Source of the DNA: JAUVXJ01 sp034430275
Lineage (GTDB): Bacteria; Chloroflexota; Anaerolineae; UBA7937; B3-Chlor
Reading direction: 5' to 3'
DNA: 8,679 nt
Assembly: GCA_034430275.1 (NCBI GenBank)
Contig: DAOUEW010000218.1
Span: forward strand, 1 to 8,679
This document shows positions 1-6,374 of this stretch, in pieces (position 1 is the first letter of the stretch; each line of letters starts with the position of its first letter). The notes beneath the pieces were generated by a model. It did no database searches. It saw only the letters and a program-made list of their open reading frames with translations, and was not told where the DNA came from. The translations under genes and the position numbers were made by a program.

Positions 1-207
1 GGCTGCCATCTCGTGGGCCAGTGAGGGCCAGTATTCCACCGACGCTGAGCCGCGACCAAAGGTAGCCTCCGGCGCATCGAGGCGTCCTCTGACCTGTGTG
101 CGCTGCCTAGTGGCAGTCGACTTCCGCAAGAGGAACCAGTAGATGAGGAAGACGGCAAGCCCCAGGACGATTACCGCCCCAAGGATCAGCGTCACTGTCC
201 CATTCAC
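1..207 (-). CDS. Partial single-pass membrane protein, N-terminal part
   Basis: The frame is open for 69 codons from a GTG at 207 to the left edge of the window, so the C-terminus is missing. Residues 5-27 form one strongly hydrophobic helix (LILGAVIVLGLAVFLIYWFL), followed at once by RK and an Arg/Gln-rich stretch (RQRTQVRGR). This suggests an N-out, C-in signal-anchor protein with a cytoplasmic tail. The GTG start is chosen because AAGGAG (216-221) lies 8 bases upstream and a promoter-like element lies just before that. The nearby ATG at 203 is in another frame and hits a stop after two codons. I do not recognise the family. It reads in the same direction as the protease gene to its right but probably has its own promoter. 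Confidence 0.6.
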   Translation of the reverse strand, partial: MNGTVTLILGAVIVLGLAVFLIYWFLLRKSTATRQRTQVRGRLDAPEATFGRGSASVEYWPSLAHEMAA

Positions 208-215
208 GTGTGCGT

Positions 216-260
216 CTCCTTCTCGCTGGAGAGTATACCACGGCGGCAGGTCCGACACAA
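216..260 (-). promoter_or_regulatory. Extended -10 promoter and Shine-Dalgarno for the left-edge gene
   Basis: On the - strand, TATACT (232-237) is preceded by TGG, giving an extended -10 (TGnTATACT, five of six matches in the hexamer). A weak -35, TTGTGT (255-260, three of six), lies 17 bases further up. Transcription would begin near 225. AAGGAG at 216-221 follows, with 8 bases to the GTG at 207. The short leader and ordered elements support both the promoter and the start codon. Confidence 0.45.
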
Positions 261-408
261 AAACACGGAGGCTGGCGCGGCGCAGGGAACGCGGCGTGCT
301 GAAGTGAGGGCAAGGCTGTGCGAGGTCCCTAGCCACCCGACTGAGAGCCCGGAGGCCAAGCTCACTTCGATGGCGGAGTTGGACGCTGCGCGTGCCAGGC
401 CCGGCGTC

Positions 409-1029
409 CTACACGCTGGAGGCCGCGAGAACCATCATCACGTAGATGGCCCAATGGATGAGCACTGAGGGCAGGACCGACTTGCTCTTCAGGTCGATGT
501 AGCCAAACGCCGCCCCACCGAAGATGGTGCTAAGGGTCTCCAACTCCGGCTTGCCCAGGTGCATGATGGCAAAGGGTATGGCCTGGATCCAAATGGCCAG
601 GGGCCCCAGACGATCCTTCAAGCCGAAGAGCATGAAGCCTCGGAACAAGAACTCCCAACTGAACATGTAGATCGCCTGTCGCAGGGCGAACTCCAGCACC
701 TCGCGCGACAAGGGTTGCTGGAACGACACCAAACGGTAGTAGGACCGGAACTCCTCCAGTTGCGCCAGGCCTACGATGACTACGGCCATGAGAAGGATGC
801 CCAGCACCGTCCACAGTACGCCTTGTCTCCAGTCGCCCAGTCTGAGCCCGAACCGACGAGGGTCTTCCCTGAACACGAGCACGATGATACCCAGAGGGAT
901 CAGGAAGTAGAAGACGAACGAGGATAGAATATCGTCTCCCAGGATCCTGTGGTAGTGACTGGTGACAAGCAACAGAGTCGAAGAAATGAGGATCGTCGCC
1001 GCCTTGAGATCTGATCTGTTCACCGTCAC
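409..1029 (-). CDS. CPBP-family intramembrane metalloprotease
   Basis: This is a 206-residue polytopic membrane protein with the three signature sites of the CPBP (CAAX protease and bacteriocin-processing, Abi) family. The first is WEFLFRG, with Glu126 and Arg130 (the E-x3-R of motif 1; the commoner leading second Glu is Trp here). The second is FAIMH, with Phe153 and His157. The third is a His at 192 in a late hydrophobic helix. In characterised relatives these residues activate a water for cleavage inside the membrane; the substrate here cannot be told. Hydrophobic segments lie near residues 10-24, 35-53, 70-90, 112-136, 143-157 and 187-203. GTG 1029 is chosen because GGGGGAG (1036-1042) lies 6 bases upstream; GTG 1023 and GTG 1065, which abuts the previous stop, are also in frame. 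It follows the glycosyltransferase gene by 36 bases and probably shares its transcript. Confidence 0.8.
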   Translation of the reverse strand: MTVNRSDLKAATILISSTLLLVTSHYHRILGDDILSSFVFYFLIPLGIIVLVFREDPRRFGLRLGDWRQGVLWTVLGILLMAVVIVGLAQLEEFRSYYRLVSFQQPLSREVLEFALRQAIYMFSWEFLFRGFMLFGLKDRLGPLAIWIQAIPFAIMHLGKPELETLSTIFGGAAFGYIDLKSKSVLPSVLIHWAIYVMMVLAASSV

Positions 1030-1065
1030 CTCGTTCTCCCCCTGGCCAATGTGCTTCCGCCCCAC

Positions 1066-2481
1066 TCAATAGGTGAACCTGGCCGTGTTCCCCCCGGGGG
1101 AGAACAACAGCCTGAGCTTCTCCGCATCCATGTTCAGCTCATAGGCCCAGTTCAGGAGCAACAGCGCGACCAGGGCCACGGTCAACACCAGCCCCCACCA
1201 CGCGTGTTGGCGAACCGCACTATTGGAAGAACGCAGATTGCCCCTTGCGCTGCGTAGTGTCCCGACACCCTGCACGGCAAAGATAGCCAGGAAAGGGACC
1301 ATGACCAAGTGGAACCGTGGCTCGACCATGATCAGGACGTGGACACCAACCAGGTAGATCAGGAGAAGGTAGACTAGCGTGCTGTGCCTCGTGAGGCCAT
1401 TCATCACCATCGCTGGCACGCTCAACAGGAGTATCACCACCCAGGGTGTGCAGATCACGAGGAAGATCAGCAGCAGGACTAGCGGCGGCAACTCTCCCAG
1501 AAAGTTGTTCGAATAGAAGTAGAGAAGCACCCTCTTGTCGAGACGAAGGAAGTGCGATAGCTTGCTCAGCAGCAGCCACGCTGCCCGAACTGGATCGTCT
1601 CTGATGAATCCGAGGCCCCGCTCCATGCCCAGATCGTGAGAGGCCTTCTCGGTGTCGAGGGTGGGTTCGTCGAAGGCGCCGATCTCCTCCAGAAACTCGA
1701 CGGCGATGTCAGAGTCGAAGGTGCCGATGCCTGCGGGATGGTAGCCCAGGTAGAAGTTGAAGCCCATGCTGGACTCCACAAATACGAACTCGTCGTAGAG
1801 CAGAGTATTCCTGATACTCCAGGGGATGGTGAGGAGCGCCACTGGCACGAGCACCAAGATCCAGCTCTTGAGCGCTTCCCTCTTGTCGGCGGAATACCAC
1901 CACAGCCAGGGCAGCAGCAGGACCAGAAAACCGCTGATCACCGAGCGTGTGAGGATGGTCAGACCGAGCAAGACGCCTGCCAGCAGGAAGAGCCCCCGCC
2001 GCGACGTCTCGGCCGCTTTGTACAGGCAAAGGACGGTGGTTGGTACGAGGAGAAAGAAGAGATTCTCCGTGGCCAGGCCGAGAGGATAAAGGAGAAACAT
2101 GGGATACAGAGCGACGATGGATGCAGCCACCATGCCCACTCGGGGGTCGAACAGCTTGCGCCCCAGACTGTGCACCACCACGGGCACGAATGCGCCCAGA
2201 ACCGCCTGGGCGACTCTGGCCACGGCGAAATGGTGGCCGAACAGAGTGTACAGAACGGCTAGAAAGAGGGGATAGAGAGGCGCCCTGGCCGCGGTGGGAA
2301 TGCCTCCGTACCAGGTGAAGCCCTGCCCCAGTCTGATGCTCTCGGCAAGGCCATCGTACTGGTACATATCGTCGAGGGCGATGCCCAAGTCGAGGCTGAG
2401 CAAGACCGGGACCAGCCGTGCGACGAGAGCAAGAAGGAACAACACACCCTCGGATCTCCACTTGTACGCCTGGCGTTTCAT
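1066..2481 (-). CDS. GT-C (GT39/ArnT-like) membrane glycosyltransferase
   Basis: This 471-residue protein has many hydrophobic helices and the layout of the GT39/PMT_2 group, which transfers sugars from polyprenyl-phosphate donors on the outer face of the membrane. After the first helix (about 12-30) comes the acidic pair Asp37-Asp38 in the first external loop, where the family keeps its catalytic or metal-binding Asp. Then come RAPLYPLFL (66-74), typical of the loop leading to helix 2, and ATEN with Glu139. The late EPRFH (387-391) before a hydrophobic helix corresponds to the family's Arg-Tyr/Phe site. A soluble insert (about 250-320) separates the middle helices. ATG 2481 fits the family's N-terminus and lies directly downstream of a near-consensus promoter with no Shine-Dalgarno. 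The frame is open further upstream, but that part would read through the promoter. Donor and acceptor are unknown; it is divergent from the inositol-lipid operon. Confidence 0.8.
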   Translation of the reverse strand: MKRQAYKWRSEGVLFLLALVARLVPVLLSLDLGIALDDMYQYDGLAESIRLGQGFTWYGGIPTAARAPLYPLFLAVLYTLFGHHFAVARVAQAVLGAFVPVVVHSLGRKLFDPRVGMVAASIVALYPMFLLYPLGLATENLFFLLVPTTVLCLYKAAETSRRGLFLLAGVLLGLTILTRSVISGFLVLLLPWLWWYSADKREALKSWILVLVPVALLTIPWSIRNTLLYDEFVFVESSMGFNFYLGYHPAGIGTFDSDIAVEFLEEIGAFDEPTLDTEKASHDLGMERGLGFIRDDPVRAAWLLLSKLSHFLRLDKRVLLYFYSNNFLGELPPLVLLLIFLVICTPWVVILLLSVPAMVMNGLTRHSTLVYLLLIYLVGVHVLIMVEPRFHLVMVPFLAIFAVQGVGTLRSARGNLRSSNSAVRQHAWWGLVLTVALVALLLLNWAYELNMDAEKLRLLFSPGGNTARFTY

Positions 2482-2517
2482 TGCGGCTATTATAGCACCC
2501 GCGTCGTGAGGTGCCAA
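2482..2517 (-). promoter_or_regulatory. Near-consensus sigma70 promoter giving a leaderless mRNA
   Basis: On the - strand, the -35 TTGGCA (2512-2517, five of six) is followed by a 17-base spacer and TATAAT (2489-2494, six of six), with an extended -10 TGC in front. Seven bases separate TATAAT from the A of the glycosyltransferase ATG at 2481. The purine start site is therefore the A at 2482 or the A of the ATG itself. There is no purine-rich ribosome site between the -10 and the ATG, so translation should be leaderless. Confidence 0.75.
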
Positions 2518-2525
2518 CGGCTTCC

Positions 2526-2548
2526 CGGTGCGGCCTTTCCGGGCACCG
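2526..2548. promoter_or_regulatory. Candidate operator: dyad CGGTGC-N11-GCACCG
   Basis: A perfect 6-base inverted repeat has arms CGGTGC (2526-2531) and GCACCG (2543-2548), spaced by 11 bases and centred on 2537. The centre is exactly 20 bases from the near edge of each of the two divergent -35 boxes (2517 and 2557), or about 55 bases upstream of both predicted start sites. Spacing of half-sites by roughly one and a half turns fits a dimeric regulator. A 6-base dyad can arise by chance in GC-rich DNA, so the placement is the main argument. Confidence 0.4.
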
Positions 2549-2556
2549 CCTTGTTC

Positions 2557-2585
2557 TTGACACGCCAGTATGTTTGGAGTAGGAT
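2557..2585 (+). promoter_or_regulatory. Promoter of the inositol-lipid operon
   Basis: A perfect -35 TTGACA (2557-2562) is followed after 17 bases by TAGGAT (2580-2585), four of six matches to TATAAT. Transcription would start near 2592, leaving a leader of about 85-90 bases before ino1. The leader has no clear riboswitch fold by eye; only a short GC-rich inverted repeat (GCGGG/CCCGC, about 2643-2653) is seen. A second TTGACC at 2592 has no good -10 behind it. Confidence 0.6.
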
Positions 2586-2662
2586 TAGAAGTTGACCACC
2601 GCGAGGACAGCCGGTTGAAGAGACACATCGTGGGGCTTGGCGGCGGGACCCGCACAGATTGC

Positions 2663-2670
2663 AGGGGGTG
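2663..2670 (+). promoter_or_regulatory. Shine-Dalgarno AGGGGGTG deciding the ino1 start
   Basis: AGGGGGTG matches the consensus AGGAGGTG at seven of eight positions and ends 9 bases before the TTG at 2680. It overlaps the other in-frame candidates (TTG 2659, GTG 2668), which have no ribosome site of their own. This favours TTG 2680 as the ino1 start. Confidence 0.5.
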
Positions 2671-2679
2671 TTAGTCGAA

Positions 2680-3801
2680 TTGGACGAAGATAAAGAGCAG
2701 AAGGAAAAAGCCAAGAAGACACCCAAGGAAGACAAGAAGGTCAGGGTGGCCATCATCGGCGTGGGAAACTGCGCCTCCGCTTTCGTGCAGGGCGTGCACT
2801 ACTACAAGGATGCCAGGGTGAAAGACAATGTCCCTGGCATCATGCACGTCAACCTGGGCGGCTATCACATCCGCGACATCGAGTTCACCGCCGCCTTTGA
2901 CATTGACGCCAATAAGGTGGGCAAGGACCTTTCGGAGGCGATCTACACCTATCCCAACAACACGTATCGTTTCTGCGAGGTCCCCAACCTGGGGGTGCCG
3001 GTCCACCGCGGAATGACCCACGATGGCCTCGGCAAGTACCTCAAGCAGATCATCACCAAAGCCCCCGGCAAGACAGCGGATATCGTGCGCATCCTTCAGG
3101 AGACGAAGACTGACGTCGTGGTCAACTATCTGCCGGTGGGCAGCGAGATGGCCACGAAGTGGTACGTGGAGCAAGTGCTGGCCGCTGGTTGCGGTTTCGT
3201 CAACTGTATTCCGGTGTTCATCGGACGCGAGGAGTACTGGCAGACGCGCTTCCACGAGCACAATTTGCCCATGATCGGAGATGATATCAAGTCGCAGGTG
3301 GGGGCCACCATCGTTCACCGCGTCTTGACCCGGCTCTTCCGCGATCGAGGCGTGATCCTGGAGCGGACCAGCCAGCTCAACGTGGGCGGGAACATGGACT
3401 TCTGGAACATGCTGGAGCGCGCGCGCCTGGTGTCGAAAAAGATCTCCAAGACAGGGGCGGTGACCTCGCAACTGGACTACGACATCGGAGCGGACAACAT
3501 CTACATCGGACCGAGCGACTATGTTGCCTGGTTGACGGATCGTAAGTGGGCCCACATCCGGCTCGAGGGGCGCAGTTTCGGCGACGTGCCTCTGAACATC
3601 GAGCTCAAGTTGGAGGTCTGGGACTCACCAAACTCGGCCGGCGTGGTGATCGACGCTGTGCGGTGCTGCAAGCTAGGCCTGGACCGGGGCCTTGCGGGCA
3701 CCCTCCTGGGGCCCGCGGCCTACTTCATGAAGACACCCCCCGTGCAGTACACGGACGACGAAGCCCGCAACATGGTAGAGGAGTTCATTCGGGGCAAGTA
3801 G
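2680..3801 (+). CDS. ino1: Inositol-3-phosphate synthase (actinobacterial/archaeal type)
   Basis: The enzyme converts glucose 6-phosphate to 1D-myo-inositol 3-phosphate by NAD-dependent oxidation, aldol ring closure and reduction in the cytoplasm. The 373-residue product is close to the length of Mycobacterium Ino1 (367). The NAD-binding turn GVGNCAS lies near residues 29-35. The family blocks NYLPVGSEMA, CGFVNCIPVFI, GDDIKSQVGATIVHR, QLNVGGNMDFWNM, SKKISKTGAVTS, GDVPLNIELKLEVWDSPNSA and VIDAVR follow in order. It resembles the short actinobacterial/archaeal form rather than the roughly 500-residue eukaryotic one. A Lys/Glu-rich tail of about 20 residues precedes the Rossmann fold. No ATG is available in frame; TTG 2680 is preferred on its ribosome site, with GTG 2668 and TTG 2659 as alternatives. 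It is the first gene of the operon and supplies the inositol phosphate used by the PIP synthase at the operon's end. Confidence 0.95.
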   Translation: MDEDKEQKEKAKKTPKEDKKVRVAIIGVGNCASAFVQGVHYYKDARVKDNVPGIMHVNLGGYHIRDIEFTAAFDIDANKVGKDLSEAIYTYPNNTYRFCEVPNLGVPVHRGMTHDGLGKYLKQIITKAPGKTADIVRILQETKTDVVVNYLPVGSEMATKWYVEQVLAAGCGFVNCIPVFIGREEYWQTRFHEHNLPMIGDDIKSQVGATIVHRVLTRLFRDRGVILERTSQLNVGGNMDFWNMLERARLVSKKISKTGAVTSQLDYDIGADNIYIGPSDYVAWLTDRKWAHIRLEGRSFGDVPLNIELKLEVWDSPNSAGVVIDAVRCCKLGLDRGLAGTLLGPAAYFMKTPPVQYTDDEARNMVEEFIRGK

Positions 3802-3851
3802 TGCCCACGGGGAACCGAGGCTCCCTGCCACCCTTCGTCGAAGGAAGATGG

Positions 3852-4730
3852 ATGTTTCTCTACTGGCCGGTGTTGTGCCTTGTCTTCATCACCAGGCATC
3901 TCCCGCTGAGGTTATGCTACTGGATCGCAGGCGTCATTGGTGACCTGGTGTACGTGTTCTGGCCCACAGGGCGCAGGAACGTGGTCGCTAACATGCGACA
4001 CGTTCTCGGCCCCGGGGCCACGGAGCAGCAGATAAAGGACACCGCCAGGCGATCCTTCCGGAACTACCTGAGGCTGTTGGTGGATTTTGCTCGCGCCGCT
4101 GCTACGGACCCCGCAGAGATCGAGGCGCGACTACAAGGCACAGGCTGGGAACACCTCGACGAGGCTTTCCGTCACGGGAAAGGCGTCCTCCTCGTAGGGA
4201 CTCACCTGGGAAGCTGGGAGGCGGCTGGTGTCACACTGGCCGGTCGCGGTTATCGTGTCCACGGTGTCTCCGAAACCCTCGGAAACGAGGGAATCAACCG
4301 GCTGGCCATAGAGTCGCGTGCCGCACGGGGGATAGAGCTCATCCCTATGGAGTATGCCCTCAAGCGCGTGTACAGGGCCCTGCGCCGAAACGAAGCAGTG
4401 GGCCTGGTGACCGATCGACCCCTGCCACCCGATGAAGGGACCCCCGTGGTGTTCTTTGGCCAACAGATCACCTGGCCAACAGGGCCAGCCGCCCTTGCGC
4501 TCAAGACCGGGGCCAAGATAGTCACCGGATACCTGGTGACCAACGCGGACAATGACTACGTGGGGGAGATCTTGCCGCCCCTGGATATTCAAACGAGCGG
4601 CGACCATGAATCAGACGTGCAGCGCATCACGCAGGAGATCGTGCGTATCCAGGAGGAGTTGATCAGGCGCTACCCCGATCAGTGGTACATGTTCAGGCGC
4701 ATGTGGCCCAAAGCACATGAGAAGTTATGA
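3852..4730 (+). CDS. LpxL/PatA-family lysophospholipid-type acyltransferase 1 (HX4E)
   Basis: This 292-residue member of the Lip_A_acyltransferase (LpxL/HtrB/PatA) family transfers an acyl chain from acyl-CoA or acyl-ACP to a glycolipid at the cytoplasmic membrane face. A hydrophobic N-terminal segment (2-37) anchors it. The catalytic His-x4-acid motif is HLGSWE (His118, Glu123), the Glu form typical of LpxL. The SET and ESRAARG segments (140-160), TDRP (187-190), a VFFG turn (200-203) and the closing YPDQWYMFRRMWP (274-286) are family landmarks. ATG 3852 is chosen because AAGGA (3841-3845) lies 6 bases upstream and the product then begins at the membrane segment. A GTG at 3801 overlapping the ino1 stop is also in frame. 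The gene starts 50 bases after ino1 and overlaps the next gene by ATGA. By context it would act on a phosphatidylinositol-derived glycolipid; the exact acceptor is inferred. Confidence 0.85.
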   Translation: MFLYWPVLCLVFITRHLPLRLCYWIAGVIGDLVYVFWPTGRRNVVANMRHVLGPGATEQQIKDTARRSFRNYLRLLVDFARAAATDPAEIEARLQGTGWEHLDEAFRHGKGVLLVGTHLGSWEAAGVTLAGRGYRVHGVSETLGNEGINRLAIESRAARGIELIPMEYALKRVYRALRRNEAVGLVTDRPLPPDEGTPVVFFGQQITWPTGPAALALKTGAKIVTGYLVTNADNDYVGEILPPLDIQTSGDHESDVQRITQEIVRIQEELIRRYPDQWYMFRRMWPKAHEKL

Positions 4731-5614
4731 GTCATTCACTACTCTCCTACTCCGCGTACCGGCTAATCGGCGCAATCGCCCCTCTCCTCCCGCGGCGTTT
4801 GGGTTACTGGCTTGCTGACCGAGCAGGGACAGTGGCCTACCGTCTAGGACGCCCGAACCCGGCAGTGCTCAAAGGTAATCTGTACCACGTGCTGGGTACC
4901 GACGGCGACGACCCCAGCGTTGGGCATGCAGCGCTGGATGTCTTCCGCAACCTGGCCAAGAACTACTACGATCTCTTTCACAAGCACGCTCTCAGCGTGG
5001 AGGAAGCAACAGCGTCCATCGAAATCCGGGGATTGCATCACATTGAGGAAGGGCTAAGAGGCGGAAGGGGCTTGATTCTCGTATCGGCGCATTTTGGCCC
5101 CTTCGATGCCTTCTGGATGATCGGTCGCCGCCTGACCATGAATGTAACAGCCCCCGCTGAGCACCTCGAGCCGGAGCGACTGTATCGCTACGTGTGTGGA
5201 CTCCGGGAACAGGAATGGATCACCCTCCTCCCCGTTGACAGACCCCTCATGGGATTGGTTCGGGCCTTGCGACGCGGAGAACTCGTGGCGATAGCTGCTG
5301 ATCGCGATATCACCGGGAGCGGCATTGTGGTGGACTTCTTCGGCGCTCCGGCGAGGCTGCCGGATGGAGCGGTCCAGCTTGCGCTACGCACCGGCGCCAA
5401 CCTCCTGACCTGCTTCGCAATCAGGCGGCCGGACAACAGTGCCGTGCTCGAGGTAGAACCTCCTCTACCACTGGAGAGATCCGGAGACTTCGAACAGGAT
5501 GTGTTGGTCAACGTACGCATGGTGGCAGCCAGGATGGAGGACTGGATCGGAAGATACCCGGGCCAGTGGCTGGTATTGTACCCCATCTGGGAAGACGGAA
5601 GACATGGAGAATGA
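4727..5614 (+). CDS. patA: PatA-like phosphatidylinositol-glycoside acyltransferase 2 (HX4D)
   Basis: This 295-residue protein is the tandem paralogue of the gene before it and the closer of the two to mycobacterial PatA, which acylates the mannose of phosphatidylinositol monomannoside. The catalytic motif is HFGPFD (His122, Asp127), the HX4D form seen in PatA. AEHLEPERLYR (144-154), RELV/ADRDITGSG (about 183-199) and VDFFGAPARLPDGA (202-215) parallel PatA's segments as I remember them. The end, YPGQWLVLYPIW (277-288), is the usual C-terminal block. A weakly hydrophobic amphipathic N-terminus (about 8-40) suggests peripheral membrane attachment. The start overlaps the preceding stop (ATGA, 4727-4730) and only GAGAAG-like purines precede it, so translation is probably coupled. 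The symbol is given by likeness and neighbourhood with a PimA-like gene; the acceptor is not proven. Confidence 0.8.
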   Translation: MSHSLLSYSAYRLIGAIAPLLPRRLGYWLADRAGTVAYRLGRPNPAVLKGNLYHVLGTDGDDPSVGHAALDVFRNLAKNYYDLFHKHALSVEEATASIEIRGLHHIEEGLRGGRGLILVSAHFGPFDAFWMIGRRLTMNVTAPAEHLEPERLYRYVCGLREQEWITLLPVDRPLMGLVRALRRGELVAIAADRDITGSGIVVDFFGAPARLPDGAVQLALRTGANLLTCFAIRRPDNSAVLEVEPPLPLERSGDFEQDVLVNVRMVAARMEDWIGRYPGQWLVLYPIWEDGRHGE

Positions 5615-6374
5615 CGTGGTTCTCGGCAAGGCCGACCTGCACATACACAGTGGCGCTGGGGATGGCGTGGCCAGCGTTGCTGAGATTCTGGAGTACGCAG
5701 AACACGAGACGGACCTGGATCTTCTAGCCATCACTGATCATGACATGATCCACGGCGCTCTTGAGGCCAGGGAGATCGCAGCGAGTAAGGCGTACCGGTT
5801 CGAGGTCATAGTGGGAACGGAGATCACCACGCTCGAGGGGCACCTTCTGGCCTACGATCTGAGCGAGCCAGTCCGGATGTTGATGCCCTTGACCCACACC
5901 ATTCGGCTGGTCCGCGAGCAAGGAGGCTTCTGCGTGGTTCCCCACCCCATGAGCTGGCTCACCTTCAGCATAGGCTACCGTGGGCTGTGCAGGGTCATGG
6001 ACGACGAGAGAGAGGATGTGGCCCTCGAAGGTCTCGAGGTCCTCAACCCCACACTGGCGGGCCGCGTGATCCACCAGAAGGCGCTGGCCATGAATCGCGA
6101 GCAGTGGCGGCTGGCGGAGATGGGGGGGAGCGATGCCCACTCCCTGGACTTCATCGGGTCGGGATACACTCTCTTCCCGGGGCGGTCCGCTGCCGATTTC
6201 CGGCGCGCCCTCGGGGATAGGAGTACACAGGCGGCAGGGCGCTTTCTGGACCTGGAGGATCATCGCCGCTTGATGTCCATCGCTGGTGAGCAGATGCTCA
6301 GGAGCCTGGTGATCATGCCAGGGCAACACGTCAAACGAGCCATCGACTCCGCGCGGAAGGGCCAGCGCGGATGA
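5604..6374 (+). CDS. PHP-domain metal-dependent phosphoesterase
   Basis: This 256-residue stand-alone PHP protein has every metal-site motif present: DLHIHS (His13, His15), ITDHD (Asp45, His46), GTEIT (Glu73), EGHLLAY (His80), VPHP (His114) and GGSDAH (Asp177, His179). Such a set supports a trinuclear metal centre and phosphomonoester or phosphodiester hydrolysis, as in the TrpH/YciV type, which acts on nucleotide bisphosphates. No polymerase or exonuclease partner domain is attached; the last 55 residues form a basic helical tail. ATG 5604 lies inside the previous gene's end (11-base overlap) with GGAAG just upstream, and the gene ends in an ATGA overlap with the next. Embedded between the lipid acyltransferase and glycosyltransferase genes, it could be the phosphatase that removes the phosphate from phosphatidylinositol phosphate. 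That role is inferred from context only. Confidence 0.85.
   Translation: MENDVVLGKADLHIHSGAGDGVASVAEILEYAEHETDLDLLAITDHDMIHGALEAREIAASKAYRFEVIVGTEITTLEGHLLAYDLSEPVRMLMPLTHTIRLVREQGGFCVVPHPMSWLTFSIGYRGLCRVMDDEREDVALEGLEVLNPTLAGRVIHQKALAMNREQWRLAEMGGSDAHSLDFIGSGYTLFPGRSAADFRRALGDRSTQAAGRFLDLEDHRRLMSIAGEQMLRSLVIMPGQHVKRAIDSARKGQRG

Noticed and set aside
381..409. GGACGC/GCGTCC inverted repeat at the end of the protease gene
   Set aside because: The loop is 17 bases, the stem overlaps the stop codon, and no T tract follows on the - strand, so a terminator call is not supported.
1709..2563. - strand frame of 284 codons overlapping the glycosyltransferase gene
   Set aside because: Arg/Gly/Ser/Pro-rich translation typical of an off-frame read; the other - strand frame gives a proper membrane glycosyltransferase.
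2586..2679. Riboswitch or leader peptide in the ino1 leader
   Set aside because: No ATG-started small frame with a ribosome site and only a very short GC-rich repeat; nothing resembles a known riboswitch core.
2671..3555. Long - strand open frame of 294 codons
   Set aside because: It is antisense to ino1, whose + strand product matches its family along its whole length. The antisense product has no recognisable motif and is a by-product of GC-rich codons.
5604..6374. PHP protein as a DNA polymerase proofreading subunit
   Set aside because: It is a stand-alone domain of 256 residues without polymerase parts and lies inside a lipid operon.
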